Source: Vibrio sp. qd031 (GTDB lineage: Bacteria > Pseudomonadota > Gammaproteobacteria > Enterobacterales > Vibrionaceae). From it: 64,000 nt of DNA. Below, piece by piece: positions 54,025-62,922 of this stretch. The notes beneath the pieces were generated by a model. That model made no database searches, was not told the origin of the DNA, and saw only the letters and a list, made by a program, of their open reading frames with translations. The first letter of the stretch is position 1. Each line of letters opens with the position of its first letter. The stretch lies in contig NZ_JXQD01000030.1 in assembly GCF_002100145.1 (NCBI RefSeq), positions 62,001 to 126,000 on the forward strand. The letters are read 5' to 3'. Position numbers and translations under genes: made by a program.

Positions 54025-54450
54025 ATGCTCACTTCTCAACTCGCCAAAAAAGCGTCCGTACCAACGGACACCGTACGTTACTACACCAAACGTGGTTTAC
54101 TGACGGCAACGAAAAACCCGCACAACGGATACAAAGAATACGACTTAGCGGCGTTGCAGCGACTCAAGTTTATTCACCAAGCGCGTGAAATTGGTTTCAG
54201 CTTAAATCAAATAGAGCAAATCATCGACGCAGCGAATGAGGGGCAATCTCCCTGTCCAACCGTCCGTCAGTTATTGCTGCAGCACATAGAACAAACCAAA
54301 GCTCAAATAGAGCAGATGAAAACACATTTGGCCATGCTGCAAGAGACCAAAGCACAGTGGGCGCAAGAGCCTGACTCAACGCCAAATGGTGAATCAATTT
54401 GCTGTTTAATCGAATCTTGGGCGGACACCAGCAAGGAGACCAACTTATGA
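54025..54450 (+). CDS. MerR-family metal-responsive regulator
   Basis: 141 residues with an N-terminal winged helix (LTSQLAKKASVPTDTVRYYTKRGLL, in pieces), the usual long dimer helix and a C-terminal metal loop. Metal candidates are Cys in GQSPCPTVR and the pair in ESICCLIES. It lacks the CueR C-terminal motif (CPxxxxxxCP...), so although it sits by copA it may not be a standard CueR; a ZntR/CadR/PbrR-like site is also possible. The stop overlaps the copA start (ATGA), so both are one operon. Confidence 0.85.
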   Translation: MLTSQLAKKASVPTDTVRYYTKRGLLTATKNPHNGYKEYDLAALQRLKFIHQAREIGFSLNQIEQIIDAANEGQSPCPTVRQLLLQHIEQTKAQIEQMKTHLAMLQETKAQWAQEPDSTPNGESICCLIESWADTSKETNL

Positions 54451-57200
54451 ACCAGTATCAATTGAATGTCAGTGGTTGGTCGTGCATGGGCTGCGTGAAC
54501 AAGACTCACAAAGCGCTCCTTGAGCACGATCCCCAATTAGAATTAGCAGCCGCTGAGGATAAACAATCTGCAGTATTGACCACTCACCTAGCACCACAAC
54601 AAACCATCGCCATTATTGAAGAGGTGGGTTACCGCGCAAGCTTATGTCATCAGGATAATCAGCAGCATCAATTCGACACTCAAAATGTTAATTGTGGTGG
54701 CTGCGCGAAAAAACTCACTAATGCCATTTTAGAAGACGATGCGAGTGCAGAGGTTACGGTAAATGTCGCGGACAAAACGGTGACGATTGAGTCGTCGCTT
54801 AGCCGAGCACAACTGTCTGAGCGTCTTAATGACTTAAATTACCTTGCGACTTCCAGCGCAGTTGAAACGGTTAAAAAAATCGTACCTAATCAAGACCAAA
54901 CCAACTCTCTTCCAGACAGTGACTCTCAAGCAGAAAAATCAGAGCAACCAAACACTCAATCCTACTTGCGATACAACTTGTCGGGTGTCACCTGCGCAAG
55001 TTGCGTGAGAACTATCGAGAATGCATTAAACAAAGTCGAAGGGGTTGAAGACGTTGCCATCAACTTTGGTAATCGGACCGCCACTGTCTATACCGAGCTT
55101 GATTCTACTCGTATCAAGCAGGTTATCGAAAAGGCCGGATATGACGCATCGCCGATTGTCGATGAAGCAAAATCTGCAGAGCTACGAGAGCAAGCAATAC
55201 AGGATGAATACAAGCATAAACTGCGCAACGCCGCACTAGGGACAGGCTTGGGGCTGATCCTCATGGCCAGCATGTTCGTCGATGGTAGTATGGTTCTTGT
55301 TACCACCAGTTCGCGCATTCTTTGGTTCTTTGTGGGACTTGTCACCCTTGCCATCATGTGGGTTGCAGGGAAGCATTTCTTTACTGGCGCGATCAGTGCA
55401 CTGCAAAATCGAACCAGTAACATGGATACCTTGATTGCCCTTGGCACCTCATCGGCGTGGCTGTATTCCATGTTCGTGGTGTTATTTCCAGAACTCGTGC
55501 CCGCCAACTCTCGTCATCTCTATTTTGAAGCAAGCGCGATGATCATAGGTCTCATTAACTTGGGACAAGCTCTTGAGGTAAAAGCGCGCGGTCGAACATC
55601 TAAAGCGATCAATCGCCTACTCGACTTGCAAGCCAAAACCGCGATGGTCCTCGATGCCAATGGCGAGCCTCAACTCACTCCCATAGACGATGTGCAGGTG
55701 AGTGACCAGATTCTGATCCGTAATGGCGAGCGCATTCCCGTAGACGGCATTGTACTTAATGGGGACACCAATATTGATGAGTCCATGTTAACGGGTGAGC
55801 CAATTGCGGTCAGCAAATCGACAGGAGATAACGTATCGGCTGGCACTGTTAATGGCGATCACTCCATCACCATCGAGGCCACTAAAATTGGCCGTGACAC
55901 GTTGCTAGCGCATATTGTCGACATGGTGTCCAAAGCGCAAAATTCAAAACCACCCATTAGTCAGTTGGCAGATAAAGTGTCGGCGATATTTGTCCCTATA
56001 GTGATTGCCATCGCGATTATCACCGCTGTCGCTTGGGCTCTGTTTGGACCGCAGCCTGTACTGGTCAATACTTTGGTCGCCGCTACATCGGTATTAATCA
56101 TCGCTTGCCCTTGTGCTCTGGGATTAGCCACGCCCATTTCGACGATGATTGGTATCGGCAAAGCTGCCGAAGTCGGTGGGCTGATCCGTAATGGGGATGC
56201 ATTGCAAAAAGCCAGTGAGATAGATGTGGTGATCATGGACAAAACCGGCACGATCACCCAGGGTAAACCTAGCGTGACACACCATTATTTACACGCCAGT
56301 GAGCTCGCCACGCCAAAACAGATTTTGACATTGGTGTATCAAATGGAGATAGGGTCGTCGCACCCTCTTGCCGATTGCCTCAAGTCTTTTAGTTATAGTG
56401 CGCATGAAGCCACCACCAACCTTACTCTTTCAAACATTCAAGCGGTTGCTGGGTTGGGCTTAACAGCCCATTGGAATGAGCACCGCATTTCGCTAGGCAA
56501 TCAGACTCTAATGGCACAAGTTGGTGTCGACAGCACCAAAGGTCACTGTTTTGCTAATCATCCTAGCGATACCCATGTCTATTTGGCGATAGATAACCAA
56601 CTTGTGGCTGAGTTTGCAATTAGCGACCCCATCAAATCCGATTCCAAACAAGCCATTGCTCAATTGCAGGCGCTCGGTGTCAAAGTCGTCATGCTTACCG
56701 GAGACACGCCAGAAGTGGCGAAGGCAGTGGCAACGCAAGTCAATATTGATGAATACCATGCCAGTTTAATGCCCTCAGATAAGCTCGACTGGGTTAAGCG
56801 CTTGCAGCAACAGGGATTAGTGGTCGGAATGGTTGGAGATGGGATCAATGATGCCCCTGCTCTTGCGCAATCGGACGTAGGATTTGCCATCGGCCAAGGA
56901 ACCGATGTCGCCATCGAAAGTGCCGACATCACGCTTATGCGAGGCTCACTCAATGGCATTTCGCACACAATAGCCATCAGTAAAGCGACACTCAGCAACA
57001 TTAAACAGAATCTGTGGGGGGCGTTTATCTATAACAGCTTAGGCATTCCTATCGCTGCGGGGTTGCTGTACCCAATTACGGGTATGTTGCTTAACCCAAT
57101 TGTCGCTGGCATCGCAATGTCTTTGTCGTCAATTACGGTAGTCAGCAATGCCAATAGGCTCAGGCTTGTTAACCCCGAGTCACGTTCTGGTGCAAATTAA
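54447..57200 (+). CDS. copA: Copper-exporting P1B-type ATPase CopA
   Basis: Pumps Cu(I) out of the cytoplasm. The start at 54447 overlaps the merR stop; 917 residues. Three N-terminal heavy-metal-binding domains carry Cys13-x-x-Cys16 (SCMGC), Cys83/86 (NCGGC) and Cys183/186 (TCASC); E. coli CopA has two. The core has the TGE loop (MLTGEP), the membrane CPC motif (IACPCALGLATP), the phosphorylation site DKTGTITQG and the hinge GDGINDAP. All P1B-1 features are intact. Confidence 0.95.
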   Translation: MNQYQLNVSGWSCMGCVNKTHKALLEHDPQLELAAAEDKQSAVLTTHLAPQQTIAIIEEVGYRASLCHQDNQQHQFDTQNVNCGGCAKKLTNAILEDDASAEVTVNVADKTVTIESSLSRAQLSERLNDLNYLATSSAVETVKKIVPNQDQTNSLPDSDSQAEKSEQPNTQSYLRYNLSGVTCASCVRTIENALNKVEGVEDVAINFGNRTATVYTELDSTRIKQVIEKAGYDASPIVDEAKSAELREQAIQDEYKHKLRNAALGTGLGLILMASMFVDGSMVLVTTSSRILWFFVGLVTLAIMWVAGKHFFTGAISALQNRTSNMDTLIALGTSSAWLYSMFVVLFPELVPANSRHLYFEASAMIIGLINLGQALEVKARGRTSKAINRLLDLQAKTAMVLDANGEPQLTPIDDVQVSDQILIRNGERIPVDGIVLNGDTNIDESMLTGEPIAVSKSTGDNVSAGTVNGDHSITIEATKIGRDTLLAHIVDMVSKAQNSKPPISQLADKVSAIFVPIVIAIAIITAVAWALFGPQPVLVNTLVAATSVLIIACPCALGLATPISTMIGIGKAAEVGGLIRNGDALQKASEIDVVIMDKTGTITQGKPSVTHHYLHASELATPKQILTLVYQMEIGSSHPLADCLKSFSYSAHEATTNLTLSNIQAVAGLGLTAHWNEHRISLGNQTLMAQVGVDSTKGHCFANHPSDTHVYLAIDNQLVAEFAISDPIKSDSKQAIAQLQALGVKVVMLTGDTPEVAKAVATQVNIDEYHASLMPSDKLDWVKRLQQQGLVVGMVGDGINDAPALAQSDVGFAIGQGTDVAIESADITLMRGSLNGISHTIAISKATLSNIKQNLWGAFIYNSLGIPIAAGLLYPITGMLLNPIVAGIAMSLSSITVVSNANRLRLVNPESRSGAN

Positions 57201-57214
57201 TTCATTAGACACAA

Positions 57215-57236
57215 TAGGCGGCGAATCGGTCGCCTA
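57215..57236 (+). terminator. Weak hairpin after copA
   Basis: TAGGCG (57215-57220) and CGCCTA (57231-57236) pair around a 10-base loop; no T-run. It may be a weak terminator or chance. Confidence 0.35.
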
Positions 57237-57310
57237 ACTGGCTTGTCGAGGTTGCTTGCTGCGATTACACTGTGCCAAATACTAACGCTGTCAGACGGTT
57301 GAGAACTTTA

Positions 57311-57895
57311 ATGCCAAATCCACACCCTGTAAGTTGGGTTATTTTAGCCGGAGGCCAAGCCACGCGTATGGGAGGCGAAGATAAAGGCCTTATTGAGCTG
57401 GCAGGCATCCCTATGATACATCATGTGTTCAATCGTTTATCGCTCCAAACCGATCGCATTAGCATCAATGCCAATCGTAACCTCGATGAGTATCGCCAGT
57501 TAGCCCCGGTTTTCACCGATGAGCTATCGGGATATCCGGGGCCGCTAGGCGGCATCCATGCAGGACTCACCCAATCAAGCACTCATTGGGTTGGCTTTGT
57601 GCCCTGTGATAGCCCTTACCTTAGCGATCATTACGTTGAGCGCTTCATGCGCGAAATTTCTGATGATGTCGACGTCTTAGTCGCTCATGACGGCAAACAT
57701 CAGCAGCCGGTTTTTTGCATGTATCATCAAAATGCTCTTCCTAAGCTCAACCAATTTCTTGAAAGAGGAGAGCGTAAAGTTCGCTTGCTCTATCAAGAGT
57801 GTAAGGTCGGTTACGTCGACTTTAGCGATGCTACGCATTGTTTTATCAACCTTAATACGCCGCAGCAACTTTCTGAATATGGACAAAAAAAATGA
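57311..57895 (+). CDS. mobA: Molybdenum cofactor guanylyltransferase MobA
   Basis: Attaches GMP to molybdopterin to form the bis-MGD cofactor. The start at 57311 gives 194 residues, the E. coli length; a GTG 13 codons earlier lacks a ribosome site. The nucleotide-binding signature LAGGQATRMGG-DKGL is at about 11-26, followed by SGYPGPLGGIHAGL and VPCDSPYL. It overlaps mobB by 4 bases. Confidence 0.95.
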   Translation: MPNPHPVSWVILAGGQATRMGGEDKGLIELAGIPMIHHVFNRLSLQTDRISINANRNLDEYRQLAPVFTDELSGYPGPLGGIHAGLTQSSTHWVGFVPCDSPYLSDHYVERFMREISDDVDVLVAHDGKHQQPVFCMYHQNALPKLNQFLERGERKVRLLYQECKVGYVDFSDATHCFINLNTPQQLSEYGQKK

Positions 57896-58431
57896 TAACC
57901 AATGACCACACACTGCCCATACTAGGCTTTGCTGCGTATTCAGGAACCGGAAAAACCACCCTTCTTGAGCAACTGCTGCCTAAGTTAACTTCTGCAGGCC
58001 TAAGAATTGGCATGCTTAAACACGCTCACCACGACTTTGACATCGACCAGCCTGGTAAAGACAGCTATCGGCTGCGTAAAGCAGGAGCCGCTCAAATGCT
58101 AATAGCGTCTGCAAATAGATACGCAATGATGGTTGAAACACCTCAGCAAGAGCCCAGCTTTGAAGAGTTACTTTCTCGCTTTGATGTCACACAGTTGGAT
58201 CTGATTCTTGTCGAGGGCTATAAGCATCTATCCTTTCCCAAAATAGAGCTTCATAGAACGGAACTGGAAAAGCCGTGGCTGCACGTAAGCGATCCAACGA
58301 TTATCGCCATTGCTGCCGACGAGCCTGTGCAACGCACAGACCTGCCGCAGTTAGCGATTGATGATATCGATTCTATTGCACAATTTGTGGTGGATTACGT
58401 ATCGCAACACTCAGCGTTAAAGCGCAAATAA
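57892..58431 (+). CDS. mobB: Molybdopterin-guanine dinucleotide biosynthesis adaptor MobB
   Basis: GTP-binding adaptor that helps MobA. 179 residues with Walker A GFAAYSGTGKTT at 12-23 and the downstream DLILVEGYKH. It starts inside the mobA stop (ATGATAA). A weaker copy of its 3' end occurs at 60516-60664. It is convergent with the small barrel gene, with only 10 bases between the two stops. Confidence 0.95.
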   Translation: MITNDHTLPILGFAAYSGTGKTTLLEQLLPKLTSAGLRIGMLKHAHHDFDIDQPGKDSYRLRKAGAAQMLIASANRYAMMVETPQQEPSFEELLSRFDVTQLDLILVEGYKHLSFPKIELHRTELEKPWLHVSDPTIIAIAADEPVQRTDLPQLAIDDIDSIAQFVVDYVSQHSALKRK

Positions 58432-58441
58432 CACCGCTGCA

Positions 58442-59041
58442 CTAGAAACGGTATCGACCGGCGACGCCCACAAGAAGCTGCTTATCGTCGAACTCAAGAT
58501 CGCGCATATGGATAGAGACAGTACCTCGTATATCAATATGGCGGCTGAGCGTGTGGATCACATCAAAATTGGTGTAGGTCGTTAGCCCATCACGCCAACC
58601 CAATGGCTCAACACTGAACGCTCCACGCCAATCAGAACTCAGCTGATATCCAGTGTAGAGATTGCCAGTCACTCCAAGACTTTGATAGTGTGAAAATCCG
58701 TAGTCTTCGGTGCCCCTGACTGGACCTGCATTAAACCCAAATGACCAACGCTCACCGTCATACTGATAGCCCATAAGCAGCGTGAATTTACTAAACGAAT
58801 AGTCAATCTGCTCTAACGAGGTCGCTTCGTATTGATATTTGGGCAATAGATACAGGCCATTCCAATTCGCACTTTTTAAAGCCATGTCCATGCGAACAGG
58901 GTGCTGACTAGACATTTTTGATTCATTGGCCACCAACAGCCCAAGATCCGCATACTCTAGATAGCGATTCACCTCAGCCTGAGTGATCACAGGGGTTATG
59001 CTAGCCATTGCCGCCAGACACATTATGCTAATAGACTTCAT
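58442..59041 (-). CDS. Small outer-membrane barrel-like protein, 199 aa, unknown
   Basis: Start at 59041 (TAA of the preceding gene ends 1 base before the ATG). The signal peptide is ISIMCLAAMASITPVITQA. The mature part has alternating aromatic strands (WSFGFNAGPVRG, LYTGYQLSSDWRGAFS) and ends VGVAGRYRF, a barrel-type terminal phenylalanine. The tight coupling implies it works with the exported phosphoesterase. I do not recognise a family. Confidence 0.7.
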   Translation of the reverse strand: MKSISIMCLAAMASITPVITQAEVNRYLEYADLGLLVANESKMSSQHPVRMDMALKSANWNGLYLLPKYQYEATSLEQIDYSFSKFTLLMGYQYDGERWSFGFNAGPVRGTEDYGFSHYQSLGVTGNLYTGYQLSSDWRGAFSVEPLGWRDGLTTYTNFDVIHTLSRHIDIRGTVSIHMRDLEFDDKQLLVGVAGRYRF

Positions 59042-59042
59042 G

Positions 59043-60062
59043 TTACCCCTGGTAGTACGCGTAATCTGGATAGGTTTGGTCAAACTCGATGATCGGTATG
59101 TAACGCACACCCTCACTAGAAATCTGCATCGCAATTGCTCCGTATTGAGGAGCGGAAAAAATGCTGCCATCGCCAACTCCTGATTTGCGTAAAGAGCCAC
59201 CACCACCGCCACTCACCATATAGGTTGTGCCGTCAAAGCTTTCTATCAGCTGCAAGTGATGATCATGCCCAGCCGCGCAAAGGGTCACGTTATACTGCTT
59301 CGCTAATGCACCAATGGTGTCGATCAGATATTGATTGTCTTCATATTGTCCATACACACGTATTGGGTGGTGGGTGACAATGATTTTGTGGTCGGCTGTA
59401 GATTCACGCAACTCTTTGTCCAGCCAAGCGATTTGGTCCAGACAATAGCGGTTTTTAATAAACGGATACGAATCCAAGACATAGATATCGACGCTTAAAT
59501 TACTGTCACTGATTTGAGTTTGAGTGACTTTAAAAAAACGCGAAGGCATCGCCAGTACTTCACTATGTCGGTTCGCGAAATTGATGAGTGCTTGTGGGTT
59601 CCCATAATGATCGTGATTGCCTAGTGATCCAATCATAGGAATGTAGCTGCCATCAGATTTTGTCAGCGCTGGGTTGGCGTAGATATGTTCGAACTTCGTG
59701 TACGCTTGGGGATCTTGGGCATCCAAAATTCCGTCTGGATAAATAATGTCGCCCGTATGGATCATAGCGTCCACTGGATACAGTGCGTGATAATCAGCGA
59801 TGTTATCCGCCACTCTCTGCTGCTCAGCATTACCCATACCTGAGTCCCCCAAAATGACCAAATTTATGGTGTCATTGGGGAGCGGCAATAATTCACTGAG
59901 TGGATTAAAATAGCGGTCTAAACCGAAGTTGCCTTCACCGGGTTCTAGATAGTAATGTGCTGTGTTTTTTGCCTCATCACGTATATATTTACACCCAATA
60001 ACAAGAGGGCTGAGAATAACAGGAAGCGTTGACATACCCTTAAGAAAGTCGCGTCGTTTCAA
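59043..60062 (-). CDS. Exported calcineurin-like metallophosphoesterase
   Basis: A 339-residue phosphatase of the purple/tartrate-resistant acid phosphatase-like superfamily. It begins with RRDFLKG, a twin-arginine export-type motif, and has VIGC, a possible lipobox. Metal motifs appear in order: LGDSGMGN, HTGDIIYPDG, GNHDHYG, THHPIRVYG and GHDHHLQ, followed by VSGGGGGSLRKSG. The substrate is not clear. It is first in a two-gene operon with a small outer-membrane barrel protein, which suggests surface or periplasmic use of a phosphorylated compound. Confidence 0.85.
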   Translation of the reverse strand: MKRRDFLKGMSTLPVILSPLVIGCKYIRDEAKNTAHYYLEPGEGNFGLDRYFNPLSELLPLPNDTINLVILGDSGMGNAEQQRVADNIADYHALYPVDAMIHTGDIIYPDGILDAQDPQAYTKFEHIYANPALTKSDGSYIPMIGSLGNHDHYGNPQALINFANRHSEVLAMPSRFFKVTQTQISDSNLSVDIYVLDSYPFIKNRYCLDQIAWLDKELRESTADHKIIVTHHPIRVYGQYEDNQYLIDTIGALAKQYNVTLCAAGHDHHLQLIESFDGTTYMVSGGGGGSLRKSGVGDGSIFSAPQYGAIAMQISSEGVRYIPIIEFDQTYPDYAYYQG

Positions 60063-60515
60063 AGCGAAAATGACTCCAATTGATAAATCATCGGGCGGCT
60101 TAAGTCACCAATCTGGATAGCACGCACGACAAATCACGACCACTGCATATTTACAGTGACCGTGGGTTAATTTTGGGGTGCGATAGTAGCAACTTTAGAG
60201 AGGTAGCGCTGTACTGAAACTAGGCAAAACAGTAACCAATAATAACAAAAAGACCCAAGGTAACTCATTGAAATAATTAATTAATGTTTTTTACACACAA
60301 AAGCTTGCTCTTCAATTAGAGTGCGCGTGTTGCAGCGTATGTTCAAACTCAGGGCATGAGCGCACACACTCATCGTATTGCTTCAGCGTGCAGAACTCCA
60401 TTACCTTTTCTACACCGGCCCGATTGCATCAACTTCGGTCGAATAACACCGTCTCACCCGCCAACGGGAAATGCGCGACATAGCACTGAAAAATACCACT
60501 GGGTTTTCTCTTTTT
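60063..60515. other. Intergenic region between the phosphoesterase gene and the mobB-like fragment
   Basis: About 450 bases. It should hold the minus-strand promoter of the phosphoesterase operon. No convincing gene, hairpin or known site was seen; a frame runs from 60356 but has no recognisable upstream portion. Confidence 0.35.
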
Positions 60516-60664
60516 CAGTCGGTGAACCAACTATAATCGCCATTGCCGCCGACGAGCCTGCGCATCACACAGATCTGCCGCAATTATCCATAAATGGCGT
60601 CGGTTCTATTACACAATTTGCGCTTGATTGCGTGTGGCAACACACGTCAAGAACGCGACAGTAA
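60516..60664 (+). pseudogene. Duplicated 3' end of mobB
   Basis: This frame ends with PTIIAIAADEP-HHTDLPQLSI-GSITQFALDCVWQHT, clearly parallel to the C-terminus of MobB (PTIIAIAADEP-QRTDLPQLAI-DSIAQFVVDYVSQHS). The nucleotide match is also visible, roughly three-quarters. Nothing upstream in the frame resembles the rest of MobB, so it is a detached C-terminal fragment, probably left by duplication or rearrangement of the mobB end. It is likely not a functional protein. Confidence 0.7.
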
Positions 60665-60980
60665 AACATCTATTTTTTATCTACATAGAAACTAAGGCTT
60701 GCTATTGCACAGCGGAACGGTGCGTTTAAATTTTATTTATCCAGCGTTTGCTCGTCTAATATACCGAGAAATAAAGGCTATTTTTTAACCCTAAGATAGG
60801 CCGTCAATATGTTCATAGTTAACTCTGGCCTATAATTAAGCGGTGGACCATGGCGCTAGATAATAACCTTCCTTAATAGAGATGAATACCCGCCTTAACT
60901 AACATCAAATCCTAAATAAAACAACATCACAACTACTCACGTCAAAACAAAGAGCACCTATTTTTAGACAATGAATATAA
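60665..60980. other. Intergenic region before the MarR gene's stop
   Basis: About 315 bases of AT-rich noncoding DNA downstream of both the mobB-like fragment and the MarR-type gene. No terminator with a clear T-run was recognised. Confidence 0.3.
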
Positions 60981-61424
60981 CTAATTACCATTTCTATGGT
61001 CACTAATCTTCCTATACATGTAATCTAAGAATCTTTTGAATACTAAATAATCTGTGTGTTTGTTGCTTTCTGGCACATTAGGATAACCAATGGCAAAGTT
61101 TCCTTGGTCTGTTACATAATCAATGATTTCTCGACCTTTAGCTGTCGCAACCACTATTTTTTTAAGTCGCATCGTAGATTCATCATGAGTAATAAACACA
61201 TACCCTTCTTTTTCCAGCTTTTTAATCACTGGATTTACTCTCGCAGGTAAGACATGCATCACCTTCGCAATTTCGTACTGAGTGCAACCCGCTTTCTGGG
61301 TACTTTCAATGTGATGAAGTACAAAATGCTCAAAGAGCGAAAATTTTGTATCGTACGATTTTGACACTATGTCCTTATATTCCTGCACTACACGATACAT
61401 TTGAAAAGCTGGACTTGACTGCAC
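60981..61424 (-). CDS. MarR-family winged-helix regulator
   Basis: A 147-residue helical regulator. The winged helix lies about 40-105 with EIAKVMHVLPARVNPVIKKLEKEGYV and a wing with THDESTMRLKKIVVATAKGREI. It lies divergent to a porin gene, and repressor genes often neighbour their target, so it may control that porin. The ligand is unknown. Confidence 0.8.
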   Translation of the reverse strand: MQSSPAFQMYRVVQEYKDIVSKSYDTKFSLFEHFVLHHIESTQKAGCTQYEIAKVMHVLPARVNPVIKKLEKEGYVFITHDESTMRLKKIVVATAKGREIIDYVTDQGNFAIGYPNVPESNKHTDYLVFKRFLDYMYRKISDHRNGN

Positions 61425-61571
61425 AACCCTCTCCTTTTAGATACCACTGCAGCAAGTTTACCACTATGGGGAAAGAAAATGCGAGTGCCAATAGTCGTCA
61501 CCACAATGCACTAAAAACCTTACCCTTTCCCTAAACAGTTAAACCTCGATCAAGATATTAAAACCAATCCC

Positions 61572-61603
61572 TACATACCAACTTACATACCAACTCACAT
61601 ACC
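61572..61603. repeat. 12-base tandem direct repeat
   Basis: TACATACCAACT occurs twice in a row (61572-61583, 61584-61595) and continues as CACATACC. It lies between the MarR gene and the porin. Confidence 0.7.
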
Positions 61604-61801
61604 TATAAAATTAATACTTAAAAAATATAATCATAGTAAAATTTACCCATAATTTAGTTTGAAGTAAGTCACATACCCGCGCTCAAAATCAATTTTTGTT
61701 TATTTTTTTAATAGCATTAAACTACTGATAAATAAAAACTTTGTGATTTTATAACGCCTTATATTTTTGATTTGTCGTGTTTATTTATTTTTAGATCTCA
61801 C

Positions 61802-61817
61802 TGTGAAGGCAGTCACA
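61802..61817 (+). promoter_or_regulatory. CRP site upstream of the porin
   Basis: TGTGA-N6-TCACA, both halves exactly consensus. It is about 180 bases upstream of the porin ATG at 61999. Confidence 0.8.
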
Positions 61818-61998
61818 GACTGGCGCTAAAATCATCCCCCAGCCCAAATAAACCACTTTCAGGCTCTTTTTGACAAAATAACGTGTGATCAGCAAGGTAA
61901 CTCTATCGACAACGGGTTGGCCGATGTATTCATTGGTGCAATTCACACAATATGAAAATCAAAAACCCTATTTAACATACAAAAAGGTATTCCTTATC

Positions 61999-62922
61999 AT
62001 GAAAAAGGCACTGATCGCTATCGCTGTTATGACAGCAACAACCTCTGCTAGCGCAATTGAGCTATACAACCAAAACGATGTTTCTGTAAATCTAGGTGGT
62101 AGCATCGAAGTTTTCTACGGCAATGACTTTGACGACTCAACGCTAGTACAACAACTTGGCGATGCCGATTTTAGCTTTGATACTCGTTTTGCTGTAAACG
62201 AAGAATTTTCAATCGGTGGCTTCTGGGAATTTGACGGCACTGGTGGCGACGCTGCTCTAGGCGATGCGTTCATTGGTTTGTACTCTAAAACTTACGGTAC
62301 GTTGCTTGCTGGTAAGACAGCAACTATTTTAGACGACATCGGCATTGGTGCTGATTATCAGTACGGTTTGACATCAGCAGTAAGTGACATTGACTTTGGC
62401 GGTACTCAAGTACTGCGCTATGAGTTGGATTCTGGCACTATCTATGGTGGTGTTGCTCTAATGCAAAACCATGGTCTGGATAACGCGCCTGGAAATGAAG
62501 ACGGTACACTAATTGACGCTAAAATTGGTGTGCGTGTAGCTGACTTTGACTTCGTCGCGTTCGCGGGTCAAGAAGACATGACCGACAAAGACAACAAAGC
62601 GTCTATCTTTGCTCTAGAAGGTCGCTACGCTCTAGATAACCTAAATGTTGAGCTAGGTTACTACAACGTAAGTGATTCAGACAATACTCGTGGTGGAGAC
62701 ACTGTTGCATTCGGTGCAGATTACTCACTAGACGCATGGCTTTTCGCAGCAGGTGTAGCTAACGTTAGCCCTGAAGGTGAATCTTCATTCGCAGAAGGCT
62801 TTATCAACGCAGGCTACGGCATCGCTCCAAATACAACGGTTTACACTGAAGTTGGGTTTAACAACGATGACGCTAAGAGCGAATCAGTTGCGTTCGCAAT
62901 CGGTATTTCGGCTGAATTCTAA
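61999..62922 (+). CDS. Gram-negative porin, 307 aa
   Basis: An outer-membrane general porin. The start at 61999 gives a signal peptide (KKALIAIAVMTATTSASA) and the mature N-terminus IELYNQNDVSVNLGG. Sixteen-strand style alternation (YGGVALMQNHG, VELGYYNVSD, INAGYGI) ends with AIGISAEF, a Phe-ended barrel. The frame is open further upstream to 61885, which lacks a ribosome site. The upstream CRP site suggests catabolite control. A long hairpin terminator follows. Confidence 0.88.
   Translation: MKKALIAIAVMTATTSASAIELYNQNDVSVNLGGSIEVFYGNDFDDSTLVQQLGDADFSFDTRFAVNEEFSIGGFWEFDGTGGDAALGDAFIGLYSKTYGTLLAGKTATILDDIGIGADYQYGLTSAVSDIDFGGTQVLRYELDSGTIYGGVALMQNHGLDNAPGNEDGTLIDAKIGVRVADFDFVAFAGQEDMTDKDNKASIFALEGRYALDNLNVELGYYNVSDSDNTRGGDTVAFGADYSLDAWLFAAGVANVSPEGESSFAEGFINAGYGIAPNTTVYTEVGFNNDDAKSESVAFAIGISAEF

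Larger units (their letters stand above)
61425..61998. other. MarR-porin divergent region
   Basis: About 570 AT-rich bases. It holds a perfect CRP half-site pair (61802-61817), 2.7 copies of a 12-base direct repeat (61572-61603), and presumably the porin promoter. Confidence 0.5.

Noticed and set aside
60356..60515. Coding region upstream of the mobB-like fragment
   Set aside because: No similarity to MobB or another family in any frame that I could recognise, and no ribosome site.
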